Source: Calothrix sp. PCC 7507 | GTDB lineage: Bacteria; Cyanobacteriota; Cyanobacteriia; Cyanobacteriales; Nostocaceae | Length of the DNA stretch: 64,000 bases | NCBI RefSeq assembly: GCF_000316575.1 | Contig: NC_019682.1 | Location: forward strand, 2,540,001-2,604,000 | Direction of reading: 5' to 3' | In this document: piece after piece, positions 8,471 to 18,055 of the stretch | Layout: every line of letters starts with the position of its first letter | Numbering within the stretch: the stretch's first letter is position 1 | Position numbers and translations under genes: made by a program | Notes under the pieces: generated by a model | The model's database searches: none | What the model was told of the DNA's origin: nothing | Seen by the model: the letters and a program-made list of their open reading frames with translations, nothing else

Positions 8471-9205
8471 ATGAGAGAAGGACTCAATGATCATCCCACA
8501 AATAGCAAGTTTGAGGAAGAAACGAAACTCTTAGAACCTCTAGGTATCAAAGCTCCCTTACTGCCAGCTAGAATAATAGGCCAAAATTACCTGCAAACAC
8601 AAATCATTCCTATAGAATTGGTTGCTGCTGAAATTCGGGGAAATATGGCGATCGCAGCATTTGCAGAATCTCAAGAAAGAACTGGAGATGTCGAACTAGA
8701 GTTAGAATTGCCACAATTGCCTCAAGTTTTGCAAAATTTAGCCATTCTCAGTCCTTTGGTTATGGAATCTGCTGCTCAAGAAAATTTAGCGCCGACTGGC
8801 CAAAAGACAGTTAAGATTGCATCGAGCGATCGCTTGACTTTTGCTCCCATAACTGTTCCTAGTAACCACCATAAAACCAAGCCCAACTTAAAACCATCCA
8901 CGCCTACCACAGCCACACCAGAAGCTTGGTCAAACATTACTGACTTATTAGCCAACGTTGATAGTGCAGACATCGGCAATATAGATCATGTCATAGGTCA
9001 GCCACCAATTAAACCTGTCATAACCCCTCAACAGAGAACGGAAACTTTTACTCAGCAAATGACTTCTCCACACCGATCTGCACAACAACCAGACCGTCGT
9101 AATTTAGAGCTTCTGGCTCAAGAAGTTTATGCCTTCATTCAACAGCAATTACTAATAGAGCGAGAGTTTCACAGTCAATTCTCTTCAGGCCGACTGCCTT
9201 GGTAA
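8471..9205 (+). CDS. CIS-cluster protein of unknown function
   Basis: A 244-residue protein whose ATG lies 3 bases after the tube gene's stop, so translation is likely coupled. The N-terminal 100 residues alternate acidic and aliphatic stretches (LEPLGIKAPLLPARIIG, GDVELELELPQLPQVL). Residues about 120-200 are Pro/Thr/Gln-rich and probably disordered. The C-terminus (RRNLELLAQEVYAFIQQQ) is a helix similar to the end of the 61-residue protein at 7682. No signal peptide or membrane segment. A baseplate or tube-assembly role is inferred only from position. Confidence 0.65.
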   Translation: MREGLNDHPTNSKFEEETKLLEPLGIKAPLLPARIIGQNYLQTQIIPIELVAAEIRGNMAIAAFAESQERTGDVELELELPQLPQVLQNLAILSPLVMESAAQENLAPTGQKTVKIASSDRLTFAPITVPSNHHKTKPNLKPSTPTTATPEAWSNITDLLANVDSADIGNIDHVIGQPPIKPVITPQQRTETFTQQMTSPHRSAQQPDRRNLELLAQEVYAFIQQQLLIEREFHSQFSSGRLPW

Positions 9206-9251
9206 AGACTTTCTAAATAAATGCTGCAAAAGTTTCATTGAGGAAAATTAT

Positions 9252-9764
9252 ATGCCAACTTCGAGTCTGGTTAAAGCCAAACTGATTGCCTGCGATAAAG
9301 GGGCCGAGGACATCGAATTTATGTTCAACCCTACCCAGCTAGATTTTGGACAGACGATTAGTTTGAACAAAAATCCAGGAGCAAGGACTGGTAGAGGATT
9401 GCCAAAAGTCACTTTTGGTTATCCAGAGCCTTGTACACTCAACATCAGAGATATATTTTTTGATACATATGAAGATGGTAGTAACGTATTAACGCACATC
9501 AGCAAATTTCAAAAAGCCGTTGACTTCGCTCAAGCAGGAGAAGGTAAGGAGAAACGCCCACCTATATATGTATTTACTTGGGGAGAACAAAAGTATATAC
9601 GTTGCTTTGTCATCAGCATTAACTATAGCCTAATGATGTTTCTGCCTGACGGTACACCAGTACGAGCCAAGTTAGATTTGACTTTAGAAGAAGTAGATGA
9701 ATCAATTTCTCAACCTGGTATGGGTACTCCAGCAAATGTGAATCGTGGAGAGAAGCGGAGATAG
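9252..9764 (+). CDS. CIS tube-baseplate adaptor (gp53 / Pvc7-like) without LysM domain
   Basis: The 170-residue protein matches the N-terminal domain of CIS gp53-like proteins: LVKAKLIACDKG...IEFMFNPTQLDFGQ at the start, a central NIRDIFFDTYEDG, then PIYVFTWGEQKYIRCFV and VRAKLDLTLEEV. Members link the last tube ring to the spike and usually carry a C-terminal LysM domain. Here the chain ends soon after the adaptor domain with GMGTPANVNRGEKRR, so LysM is absent. GAGGAAA precedes the ATG. It sits 59 bases before the spike gene, the normal order. Confidence 0.85.
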   Translation: MPTSSLVKAKLIACDKGAEDIEFMFNPTQLDFGQTISLNKNPGARTGRGLPKVTFGYPEPCTLNIRDIFFDTYEDGSNVLTHISKFQKAVDFAQAGEGKEKRPPIYVFTWGEQKYIRCFVISINYSLMMFLPDGTPVRAKLDLTLEEVDESISQPGMGTPANVNRGEKRR

Positions 9765-9823
9765 GTGTAGGCGTTAAAAATTAACATTAAATAAATAAAA
9801 AAAGCATAAAAAAAGAGATTGTC

Positions 9824-11971
9824 ATGGGAACTTATATTGCAGAACCGATGTTGCAGATTGATGGCAGCGATGCTTCCTCAGAACTACTTGAGGATATTCT
9901 GCAAATATCTGTTGAAGAAAGCCTGCATCAACCAGGAATGTTTACTTTAGTGATTCGCAACGATTACTTTCCTGGTCGAGAAGAGGATTCAGCTTGGCGT
10001 CACCAAGACTTATTTGCAATCGGTAAATCGGTAAAAATTGGTTTTAAATCTAGCATTACACAAGCACAAGAATTTTCTGAGCAGGGGCAAGGCTACATTC
10101 TCCAAGGGGAAATCACAGCTATAGAAACTCAGTTCAATAGTGAATCCCAAGCACCTCTAATTATTCGCGGTTATGATACATCTCACCGCTTGCATCGGGG
10201 ACGCTTCAATCGCTCTTTTCAGAATGCTAAAGACAGCGATATTGCCAAAAAAATTGCTGGTGAAGTGGGAATATCTATCGGCACGGTTGATGATAGTGGC
10301 GGACCTCACGGTTTTGACGATCCTCCTGGATATATTTTCCAGAAAAATCAGACTAATATGGAATTTTTGCACGAGAGAGCAGCCAGAATTGGCTTTGAGC
10401 TTTTTGTACAAGATAACAAACTGCACTTTCGTAAACCTACAGCAGGAGATACTTTAAACCTCAAATGGTTAAAAAATATTCATAGTTTAGCAGTGCGTGT
10501 CACGAGTGCCGAGCAAATAAATTCCGTCCAAGTCCGAGCTTGGGACTATAGCCAAAAAAAAGTAATTGTCTCTAATAAAAATGCGCCCCAAATAGTTACA
10601 GCAATAGATTTTGGTAAAGGTAGTAGCACCAGTAACAGCTTTAATGGTAAGCCAAGTTCGCCAACAATGATTATCGTCGATCGCCCGGTTTCTACTGTTG
10701 ATGAAGCAGATGCGATCGCCCAAGGTGTATGTAACGAGATTGCTGGAGACTTCGTTCATGCAGATGGTAAAGGCGAAGGCAATCCTTTATTGCGGACAGG
10801 AAAAGTGGTAAAACTAGAGGGAATGGGTAAATATAGCGGTAACTATTACGTTTCTCAGACCCGTCATTTATATCAAGAAGGTACTTACACAACAGAATTT
10901 AGCGTTCGAGGTTTGCGAGGAAATAATTGGTTACCTCGCATTACCCAAAGTAATTTACAACCAGGTCAAACGCCTTTAGTGGGCATTGTGACTAACAATA
11001 ACGATCCCCAAAAATGGGGCAGAGTCAAAGTGAAATTTCCCACCTTGACTGAAGACCACCAAAGCAATTGGGCGAGAGTTGTGGGAACAGGAGCAGCAGG
11101 CGATCGCGGCTTTGACTGTCTACCAGAGATTAATGATGAAGTGTTAGTAGCTTTTGAACATGGCGACATCCATCGCCCTTATATAATTGGGGGAGTTTGG
11201 AACGGTAAAGATGCACCACCAGAAACTGTGGAAAAATCGGTTGCTGATGGCAAAGTCCGCCTCAGAACATTTAAAACTCGCTTAGGTCATAAACTGCAAT
11301 TTGTGGAAGAAGATAAAGATAGCAGTAAATCTGGCTGTTATATGGAGACGACAAAAGCGCATAAATTCCACATGAATGATAGCGATAAATTTGTGGAAAC
11401 TAAAACCACAGACGGTCATTATATGCGTTTAGACGATAAAGATAAGAAGATAGAAATTAAAACAAATGGTGGTCATCAGGTGCTGATGGATGACCAAGGT
11501 AAAAACATCAAAATTAAAACGAATGGTGGACATCAAATAACAATGGAGGACACTGGTAAAGAAATTGCAATTAAAACCACTAACGGTCAAAAAATAACTA
11601 TGAGTGATACCAGCAATAGTATTAGCATAGAGGCACTGCAAACAATTAGTATAAAAGCGCCTATGGAAATTAAATTAGAATCAGGGCCAAGCAGTATAAA
11701 AATTGCCCCCAGTGGGATTGAAATGCAAACCCCGGCTAAAATCAGCGGACAGGCAGGGGGAATGCTAGATTTTAAGGCTGCGGGTACTGCAAATATGAAA
11801 GCTGGAGGAGCAATGTCACTTCAGGCTGGGGCTGCTTTATCAATACAGGCTGGTGCTTCTTGCAGCGTGCAATCTGGTGCAGCGCTAAATTTACAAGCAG
11901 GGGCTGCGGCTGCTCTGATGGCAGCTATCACTGCTAGCGTTACAGCACCTTTGATTCGACTTAATTGTTAA
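9824..11971 (+). CDS. CIS spike protein (VgrG / gp27-gp5-like)
   Basis: The 715-residue protein has the gp27-like N-terminal region (about 1-365), the gp5 OB-fold (about 370-465, with TPLVGIVTNNNDPQKWGRVKV and GDIHRPYIIGGVWNG), and a long beta-prism. In the prism, units such as KIEIKTNGGHQVLMDD repeat from about 510 to 610, and an Ala/Gly/Gln-rich stalk runs to the end. Trimers form the central spike that pierces the target membrane. It is followed by its PAAR tip gene. No extra effector domain is visible at the C-terminus. Confidence 0.93.
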   Translation: MGTYIAEPMLQIDGSDASSELLEDILQISVEESLHQPGMFTLVIRNDYFPGREEDSAWRHQDLFAIGKSVKIGFKSSITQAQEFSEQGQGYILQGEITAIETQFNSESQAPLIIRGYDTSHRLHRGRFNRSFQNAKDSDIAKKIAGEVGISIGTVDDSGGPHGFDDPPGYIFQKNQTNMEFLHERAARIGFELFVQDNKLHFRKPTAGDTLNLKWLKNIHSLAVRVTSAEQINSVQVRAWDYSQKKVIVSNKNAPQIVTAIDFGKGSSTSNSFNGKPSSPTMIIVDRPVSTVDEADAIAQGVCNEIAGDFVHADGKGEGNPLLRTGKVVKLEGMGKYSGNYYVSQTRHLYQEGTYTTEFSVRGLRGNNWLPRITQSNLQPGQTPLVGIVTNNNDPQKWGRVKVKFPTLTEDHQSNWARVVGTGAAGDRGFDCLPEINDEVLVAFEHGDIHRPYIIGGVWNGKDAPPETVEKSVADGKVRLRTFKTRLGHKLQFVEEDKDSSKSGCYMETTKAHKFHMNDSDKFVETKTTDGHYMRLDDKDKKIEIKTNGGHQVLMDDQGKNIKIKTNGGHQITMEDTGKEIAIKTTNGQKITMSDTSNSISIEALQTISIKAPMEIKLESGPSSIKIAPSGIEMQTPAKISGQAGGMLDFKAAGTANMKAGGAMSLQAGAALSIQAGASCSVQSGAALNLQAGAAAALMAAITASVTAPLIRLNC

Positions 11972-12080
11972 AGAACTTGTAGGAAGTATCGCTACTAATG
12001 GCTAATATTTGAGTAGCAAAATGCAATACATAATTAACGTCTAAAACTATCAATTTGCAATTAGCAAAAGGAAGATTTTC

Positions 12081-12377
12081 ATGTTACCAGTCGCAGTCTT
12101 AGGGGATCTGGCTAGTGGCAGTCCGATAATTGGACCGGGAGCGCCAAATGTCCTAGTGATGGGAAGACCCATAGCTTGTATGGGAGATGCTGTGGCAGGG
12201 CCCACCATTGCCACTGGGGTACTAACTATGCCTTCTTCTGTAACTGTTCTTGCCTGTGGTCGTCCCGTAGCGCACATGGGGACGATGGCTGTAGGAGTGA
12301 CTCCGCCAATACCAGTGCCAGTACCAATATCCTTGCCTGTGATTGCAACCGGGGTGACAGTGTTAGTTGCACCTTAA
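12081..12377 (+). CDS. PAAR-domain spike tip protein
   Basis: A 98-residue PAAR protein: two repeats of the pattern VMGRPIACMGD and VLACGRPVAHMG separated by short hydrophobic strands, and a Pro/Val-rich end. PAAR proteins form a cone on the spike tip, held by a metal ion bound to His/Cys; one His and two Cys are present here. AGGAAG precedes the ATG. Only the PAAR core is present, with no fused toxin. It lies 109 bases after the spike gene. Confidence 0.88.
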   Translation: MLPVAVLGDLASGSPIIGPGAPNVLVMGRPIACMGDAVAGPTIATGVLTMPSSVTVLACGRPVAHMGTMAVGVTPPIPVPVPISLPVIATGVTVLVAP

Positions 12378-12404
12378 GTCATATCTTGCACCATTCTCAA
12401 TAAC

Positions 12405-12520
12405 CGTAGGGGAGCCACCCTCGTGCGCGGGTTACCCGCGTTGAGAGGAGTGGCGTTGGGCATTTCCCACCGACACAAACATAGGGGTTTTAGGCAATGT
12501 AAGGCATAGCCCTACCTACA
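12405..12520. repeat. Interspersed GC-rich repeat (GTAGGGGAGCCACCCTCGTG family), copy 2
   Basis: Starts CGTAGGGGAGCCACCCTCG, contains the CGCGGGTTACCCGCG palindrome and ends with AAGGCATAGCCCTACCTAC. It lies between the PAAR and gp25 genes, inside the CIS gene run, without breaking a coding frame. Confidence 0.8.
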
Positions 12521-12650
12521 AAAAATGGATTATTGCAACTGGTGCAAAATGTAAGTTAATTAAGTCGCCGATAATTCGACTTTTGGCTAATAGTCTTGGC
12601 AGTTACTCTACAGTAGAGTGACTGCACAGTTAGGCCCCAAAGTAACTTGC

Positions 12651-13064
12651 ATGTCAGATGCAACTAATAATCGACAATCCCACCTGGGTACAGGATGCTC
12701 ATTCCCTCTACGAGTGAATGTACAGGGAAGTATTCAACTCAGTTCAGCAGAGCGGAATATTGAAGAATCTATTTGGTTGATCCTAGGCACGCAATTAGGC
12801 GAACGGCTTTATCGACCTAACTTTGGATCGCGGCTTTCAGAATTGACTTTCGCACCCATGAATACTCAAACTTTACTGCTGCTGCGACTACATGTGCAGG
12901 AGGCTTTGCAAATGTGGGAGCCGCGGATTGTTGTGGATGCAGTGCGTACTGAAGCCGATCCAGTGCGGGGTCGAGTAGACATTATGTTGGAATATCACCC
13001 CAAGGGAAGCCATGATGCTCGCAGTTTGGTCTATCCCTTTTATTTGTTGCCACGAGGGGAGTAA
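12651..13064 (+). CDS. CIS baseplate wedge protein gp25
   Basis: About 137 residues of the gp25/IraD family, which forms part of the baseplate wedge and starts sheath polymerisation. Key parts are AERNIEESIWLILGTQLGE and LYRPNFGSRLSELTFAPMN, containing the conserved gp25 EIP-like region, followed by a helix ending EALQMWEPRIVV. An ATG at 12651 is chosen; a GTG at 12618 would add 11 residues and neither has a convincing ribosome binding site. The stop is 2 bases before the next gene's GTG, so the two are coupled. Confidence 0.88.
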   Translation: MSDATNNRQSHLGTGCSFPLRVNVQGSIQLSSAERNIEESIWLILGTQLGERLYRPNFGSRLSELTFAPMNTQTLLLLRLHVQEALQMWEPRIVVDAVRTEADPVRGRVDIMLEYHPKGSHDARSLVYPFYLLPRGE

Positions 13065-13066
13065 TT

Positions 13067-15274
13067 GTGGAATTTGATTTTCTACCCAAGTTACCGAAGT
13101 CGGATTTAGACGATCGCACTTTTAAGGACTTAGTAGAAGAGTGCATTCTCCGCATTCCTCGTTACTGTCCTGAATGGACAAATTACAACCCCAGCGATCC
13201 GGGAATTACCCTAATTGAACTGTTTGCTTGGTTAACAGACCAAATGATGTTGCGGTTCAATCAAGTTCCCAGACGCAATTATGTGGCTTTTCTGGAGTTA
13301 CTAGGGGTTCGCTTGCAAGCACCAACTCCGGCGAGGACGGACGTGACTTTTTATCTGAGTGCGTCTCTGCCTGAGACTTATACAATTCCTGAGGGAACAG
13401 AAGTAGCAACACTGCGGACAGAAACCGAAGAAGCGATCGTCTTTAGCACCGATCGCCAGTTAGAGATCGGCAAGCCCAGCATTCGTCATTTTCTCACGGC
13501 ACAGATTACAGAAGATTTTCCGCAAATATTGCGCGATCGCTTTACGGGATTGTGGACACTCAGTCCTGATGGCCAGTGGAGCGGCAGAGAGCTAGCATTT
13601 TTTAACGAACAACCCCATCCTGGCAATTGCTTTTATCTAGTGTTCGAGCCAGGACAGCCTATTGACGGCAATGTCATCGCAGTTAACTTTAAGGGAGAAG
13701 CTGCCACATCTACTGGCATCAACCCAGAAGCACCGCCGCGTCGCTGGGAAGCCTGGAATGGCAGGTCTTGGGAACCAGTTTTACTGCGAGAAACAGACGA
13801 TCGCACTAAAGGTTTCAGTTTCAGCGAACTAGCGCGTACTGGTGGCAATCCGCTACAAGGTGCAGATATCGTGCTGCATCTGCCCCAGTTCTGGCCTGTG
13901 ACCCAGTTTTCCACTTATCAGGGTCGTTGGCTGCGTTGCATTTATGCTGACCCCTTACCCAATCAACCAAGCTACATTAGCTCTCCCCGCATTGTCGGCC
14001 TGTCTGTGCGCTCTATTGGCGGTAGTGTGGCAGCCAGCCAAAGCGAATTAATCACCAATGAGCCGCTAGGAGAAAGCAACGGCAAACCAGGGCAAACATT
14101 TCAGTTAATGGGTTTTCCGGTTCTGGAGCGCAAAGAAACAGAATATATTCTAGTTACTCCACCTGGGGAACTGCCCCAAAGATGGCGCGAGGTGATGGAT
14201 TTTGCTAATTCAGTCCCTCAAGACCGCCACTACATCATTGACTCGCGCACCGGCACCGTGCAGTTTGGCCCATTGATTCGTGAACCAGGTCAAATTCAGC
14301 AGCAGACGCTATTGCGTGCCAGATTCCAAATGACAGAACCAGCAGAGAGAGAACGGCTACTCAACTCAGGAATAGGTGAGGAAACAGTTAACTCTTTAGA
14401 GCGGCAATATGGGGCTGTACCGCCGAGAGGCTCCTCGATTAGTATGGTTGCCTATCGCATTGGCGGTGGTGTGAAAGGAAATGTCCAAGTTGGCTCGATC
14501 AGAGTTTTGAAAAATTCTCTGCCTTACGTTGCTAGCGTCGTCAACTACAAACCCGGACGCAACGGGAAGAATGCTGAATCTTTAGAAGAAGCAGCAATCC
14601 GAGTGCCAGCAATGCTTCGCACTCGCGATCGCGCTGTGACTGCTGAAGATTTTGAAGCTCTAGCCATCAAAGCCTCTGGTGGCGCTATTGCCCGTGTCCG
14701 CTGCTTGCCTGCCAAAGCCATTACCGAAGCTGGTATAGTGCGTCTGCTACTATTACCGCAAGCAAATACAGATGGAATTGCTCGCGCTCAAGGTATGGAA
14801 CCAGAGCAATTTGCCCTCAGCCCCCAACTGACCGAGCAAATTTTGGACTATCTCAATGAGCGGCGACTATTGGGGGTGCAGGTACGCTTGCAAGAACCAG
14901 AGTATGTGGGGGTAGCAGTGCAAACTGAAGTAGCCCTAGAGCCAGAATATAGCCATTCTCGCGCCCAACAAGAAATCCTCTCAAAATTGCAAGTTGCCCT
15001 TTACCGCTTTCTCAATCCCCTGACTGGGGGACCAGAAGGTAAAGGCTGGCCATTTGGTCGCCCCGTTTATCCTTCAGATATTGTGACTTTGTTCCAGCAA
15101 ATTTCTGGGGTGCGCTACTTGGGCGTAGTGCAGTTGTTTGAGTTACGCAAACAAGGTACAAACTGGGTGCGATCGCTGCCGCAAAATCCAGTCATCGATC
15201 CTGGTCCATTGGGTTTAGTTTGCTCCTGGCAGAACCCCCAACTCCGCTCTGGTCACATTATTAACTTGATTTAA
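13067..15274 (+). CDS. CIS baseplate protein J (gp6-like)
   Basis: A 735-residue baseplate J/gp6-family wedge protein. The N-terminus (PRYCPEWTNYNPSDPGITLIELFAWL) is typical of CIS members. The J core is in the C-terminal half: AIRVPAMLRTRDRAVTAEDFEALA at about 505-530 and ARVRCLPA. Dimers of this protein join the wedges around the central hub. GTG start, 2 bases after gp25. Length is normal for Pvc11-like proteins. Confidence 0.92.
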   Translation: MEFDFLPKLPKSDLDDRTFKDLVEECILRIPRYCPEWTNYNPSDPGITLIELFAWLTDQMMLRFNQVPRRNYVAFLELLGVRLQAPTPARTDVTFYLSASLPETYTIPEGTEVATLRTETEEAIVFSTDRQLEIGKPSIRHFLTAQITEDFPQILRDRFTGLWTLSPDGQWSGRELAFFNEQPHPGNCFYLVFEPGQPIDGNVIAVNFKGEAATSTGINPEAPPRRWEAWNGRSWEPVLLRETDDRTKGFSFSELARTGGNPLQGADIVLHLPQFWPVTQFSTYQGRWLRCIYADPLPNQPSYISSPRIVGLSVRSIGGSVAASQSELITNEPLGESNGKPGQTFQLMGFPVLERKETEYILVTPPGELPQRWREVMDFANSVPQDRHYIIDSRTGTVQFGPLIREPGQIQQQTLLRARFQMTEPAERERLLNSGIGEETVNSLERQYGAVPPRGSSISMVAYRIGGGVKGNVQVGSIRVLKNSLPYVASVVNYKPGRNGKNAESLEEAAIRVPAMLRTRDRAVTAEDFEALAIKASGGAIARVRCLPAKAITEAGIVRLLLLPQANTDGIARAQGMEPEQFALSPQLTEQILDYLNERRLLGVQVRLQEPEYVGVAVQTEVALEPEYSHSRAQQEILSKLQVALYRFLNPLTGGPEGKGWPFGRPVYPSDIVTLFQQISGVRYLGVVQLFELRKQGTNWVRSLPQNPVIDPGPLGLVCSWQNPQLRSGHIINLI

Positions 15275-15295
15275 CCTCATACCTAACACCTAACA

Positions 15296-16345
15296 ATGTC
15301 CCAAGCCCGCTCTAGTTCTTCCTTATATCTGCAACTTACTCCCATGCAGATCCCCGAAACAGCTATATCAACGGGGATAGGAGGATCTGAGCAGATGCGG
15401 CGCGTACGCGGTGCGTCTTTGCTTCAGGAGCATACTCCTGCTAGCAACTCCTTGGTTTTATACCCAGGAGAACCTAGTGAAATGGTAGTAAAAATTAAAA
15501 ATCTGGGAACTCGGGTGCTGCAATTGCACCTAGAAAGTCAGGGGAATTTTCCAGCTTTTTGGTGTCGCACCCATCTGGAAGCGCAGACAATTGCGCCAAA
15601 TCAGGAGATTTATGCATTGCTATACTTCCGGGTGCCAGAAAATTTCTTTGAGTCAGATCGGTCTTTAGCTGCTGACCAGTCTCTAGTTCTCGATTATCAT
15701 AGCCGCATTGATGTCAGCTATACGGAAATAGATAGCCGTCAGCCAGTCTGTGAATCTGCCAGCTTCAGCTTACACGTGCGACCGCGTAGCCTGTACCTCG
15801 ATTTCTTACCAGGCATTTACCGCGAAACAGATTTTATCGGTCGCTTGCTGCACATTTTTGAGCAGGCATTTGAACCGACGGTGGGGATTCTAGATAGCTT
15901 ATCGGCTTATCTAAATCCGTTAACTGCTCCAGAAGCATTGCTGCCGTTTCTAGCTTATTGGGTAGGTTGGCCGATAGACTCTCGCTGGAGCGTTATGCGC
16001 CAGCGTTATCTGATTGGTCAAGCTTTAGAGCTTTACCGTTGGCGGGGTACACGTCGCGGTTTGCGGCTATACCTGCATCTCTATACAGACTTGCCCTTAG
16101 ATGAGCATCTGCCTGAAGCCCAGAAGCATATCGGTATTGAGGAAATCTTTAGCGAAGGCTTTATTTTAGGAGGAACACGCCTTGGAGAAGACTCGTTGCT
16201 GGGGGGTGGGCGTCCCTATCACTTCATTGTCCACCTGCGTCTCGATCCAGGTAAGGAGGTAGATATAAGTTTGGTGCGAGAGGTGATTGAACGAGAAAAG
16301 CCAGCTTTTTGCACATACGACCTCTTTATTGAACAAAGCAATTAG
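15296..16345 (+). CDS. CIS baseplate protein I (gp7-like)
   Basis: A 349-residue protein. Its C-terminal half matches phage tail protein I: YLDFLPGIYRETDFIGRLLHIFEQAFEP, then LLPFLAYWVGWPIDSRW and YRWRGTRRGLRLYLHLYT. The N-terminal 160 residues form an Ig-like beta domain (SLVLYPGEPSEMVVKIKNLG), also seen in the two membrane proteins downstream. It forms the wedge with gp6 and gp25. ATG 21 bases after the gp6 stop. Confidence 0.88.
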   Translation: MSQARSSSSLYLQLTPMQIPETAISTGIGGSEQMRRVRGASLLQEHTPASNSLVLYPGEPSEMVVKIKNLGTRVLQLHLESQGNFPAFWCRTHLEAQTIAPNQEIYALLYFRVPENFFESDRSLAADQSLVLDYHSRIDVSYTEIDSRQPVCESASFSLHVRPRSLYLDFLPGIYRETDFIGRLLHIFEQAFEPTVGILDSLSAYLNPLTAPEALLPFLAYWVGWPIDSRWSVMRQRYLIGQALELYRWRGTRRGLRLYLHLYTDLPLDEHLPEAQKHIGIEEIFSEGFILGGTRLGEDSLLGGGRPYHFIVHLRLDPGKEVDISLVREVIEREKPAFCTYDLFIEQSN

Positions 16346-16375
16346 CAGTTGCCTACAGACTAAATTCGTCAGGCC

Positions 16376-16406
16376 AATCCAAAATCTAAAATCTAAAATC
16401 CCAAAT
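16376..16406. repeat. Heptameric short tandem repeat (TCTAAAA)
   Basis: AATCCAAAATCTAAAATCTAAAATC, a short heptamer array typical of filamentous cyanobacteria, placed between two CIS genes. A near-identical array occurs at 32818-32845. Confidence 0.8.
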
Positions 16407-16409
16407 CGA

Positions 16410-17669
16410 ATGACTGAACAATTTCCACTACCACCGACTAAGATTCTCGAACGCTTGCTGGTGACTGACGGACTGCTGATGAACGCCGATCGCTGGCGCA
16501 TAGCTCATGAATACCACCGTCAGCGACAAAATATTCACTATCAATCTCTCAATCAACCAGGAATTGTTTCTGGGTTAGGGGTGTGCTTGATATCAGCTCC
16601 CTCAGAAGTTCCGACAAATTACCGCGATCGCCGTTGGATACAAATTCAACCCGGTATTGCTATTGATCTAGCTGGTAACCCGATTATTGTGCCCCAGCCA
16701 GAAACTTATCGCATTGCCACCCAAACACAGTCAGAAACATCACTGACTGTATATTTAGTCATCAGTTACGTAGACCCAGAAAGGTTGCGCCGTTCAGCAA
16801 CCGCTGACATTCTCCACGAAACTTTTCGGATTGACGAGAAACTTAGTCCTCCAGGAGAAACAGAAGTCGAATTGTGCCGGATTTTGCTACCACCCGGAAA
16901 AGTAGAGTTGGAAAATCCCGCAGATGTGTTTTTCCCTGGTTCCAACCAGCTAGACTTGCGCTATCGCCACCAAGTGCGATCGCGTCCCCAAGCAACTGTG
17001 CGCGTTGCCCAAATCGCTAATAGTGCAGCAACAGAGCGCAGTGCAGCTAATCTCTCCTATTTACTTCAATCTGTTTCCGGTCTTTACCCAGCGTTGAATG
17101 CTCAACAAATCGAGCCAATCAACTTGGAAATTAAAGATATTAATTCTCAAATCAAAGCTTGCGATTTACTATTCCTGGCAATTCGCGAAGCATTTTCTTT
17201 AAATCAAGAAGAATTTATCGGTCTTAAAAATTATTTAGATTCAGGAGGCGTTTTATTAGTAGATACTTCCAACGATGGGGATGCCACAATTAGCAGCATT
17301 TTAAACCTAGCACAACAGTTAGGGCATCCCATACAAGATATAAAAAATATGAAACTCAATCATCCTTTGCGGACAGAACCTTTTTCTTTTGCCGCCCTAC
17401 CTAGCGTAAATCAAGAACAGATTCATCTCAGATATGGTGGCGGCATTATTTTAGTAGTTGGCGAACTTTCAACCGCGTGGGGATTAGATGATGAGCTTTT
17501 ATTACCACGAGAAACTATCCGCACTGCTCAAGAAATGGGAATCAATATTTTACATTTTAGCTGGAAACGACGACAGATAATGCAGTTACTCGGTGCTAGC
17601 GATCGCATTACCGCATCCAGTGTGGATTCTTGGATAAATCAGAGTGCATTTGATGAGCTGAATATCTAA
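16410..17669 (+). CDS. CIS-cluster protein with DUF4159-like C-terminal domain
   Basis: About 419 residues from the ATG at 16410 (MTEQFPLPP); the open frame runs back to 16287 through the end of the previous gene and a heptamer repeat, which I exclude. The N-terminal half (KILERLLVTDGLLMNADRWRIA, then GIVSGLGV) looks like a tail-associated beta-rich domain. Residues about 240-400 resemble DUF4159, a flavodoxin-like fold (CDLLFLAIREAFSLNQEEFI, LDSGGVLLVDTSN). No membrane segment. Position suggests a baseplate-periphery protein; function unknown. Confidence 0.7.
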   Translation: MTEQFPLPPTKILERLLVTDGLLMNADRWRIAHEYHRQRQNIHYQSLNQPGIVSGLGVCLISAPSEVPTNYRDRRWIQIQPGIAIDLAGNPIIVPQPETYRIATQTQSETSLTVYLVISYVDPERLRRSATADILHETFRIDEKLSPPGETEVELCRILLPPGKVELENPADVFFPGSNQLDLRYRHQVRSRPQATVRVAQIANSAATERSAANLSYLLQSVSGLYPALNAQQIEPINLEIKDINSQIKACDLLFLAIREAFSLNQEEFIGLKNYLDSGGVLLVDTSNDGDATISSILNLAQQLGHPIQDIKNMKLNHPLRTEPFSFAALPSVNQEQIHLRYGGGIILVVGELSTAWGLDDELLLPRETIRTAQEMGINILHFSWKRRQIMQLLGASDRITASSVDSWINQSAFDELNI

Positions 17670-17816
17670 TCTAAGTAGCAGGAGAGAAAGTTTTTTCTGT
17701 TCTGGGATACGCAGTTCATGACGGCTACTTAATATATAGGAATCCGGTTTGATTATTGAAAAATTTCCGTACACTTTAATCTTAAGTGTAGGGTGGGCAA
17801 TGCCCACCACATCCGG

Positions 17817-17887
17817 GTTTTGGTGGGCATTGCCCAACGCCACTCCTCTCAACGCGGGAAACCCGCGCACGAGGGTGGCTCCCCTAC
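17817..17887. repeat. Interspersed GC-rich repeat (GTAGGGGAGCCACCCTCGTG family), inverted copy 3
   Basis: Inverted relative to the copies at 2787 and 12405: GCCCAACGCCACTCCTCTC, then CGCGGGAAACCCGCG and CGAGGGTGGCTCCCCTACG. It is preceded by a GTGGGCAATGCCCACC palindrome. It lies in the gap between two CIS genes. Confidence 0.8.
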
Positions 17888-18055
17888 GTGTATTTCAGAT
17901 TCAAAATTAATATAACTCTTGTGGGGTGGAACGAAAAGCCCGCCTTAATTATACAAGTTAAATGTGGAACAGCTTATAGGGAAATTTTTATGAGAAATTC
18001 ATCCAAAAAAGACAGTTAATGATCTTGAGTTACAGGCGCGTTGGGTATTTTGGTA

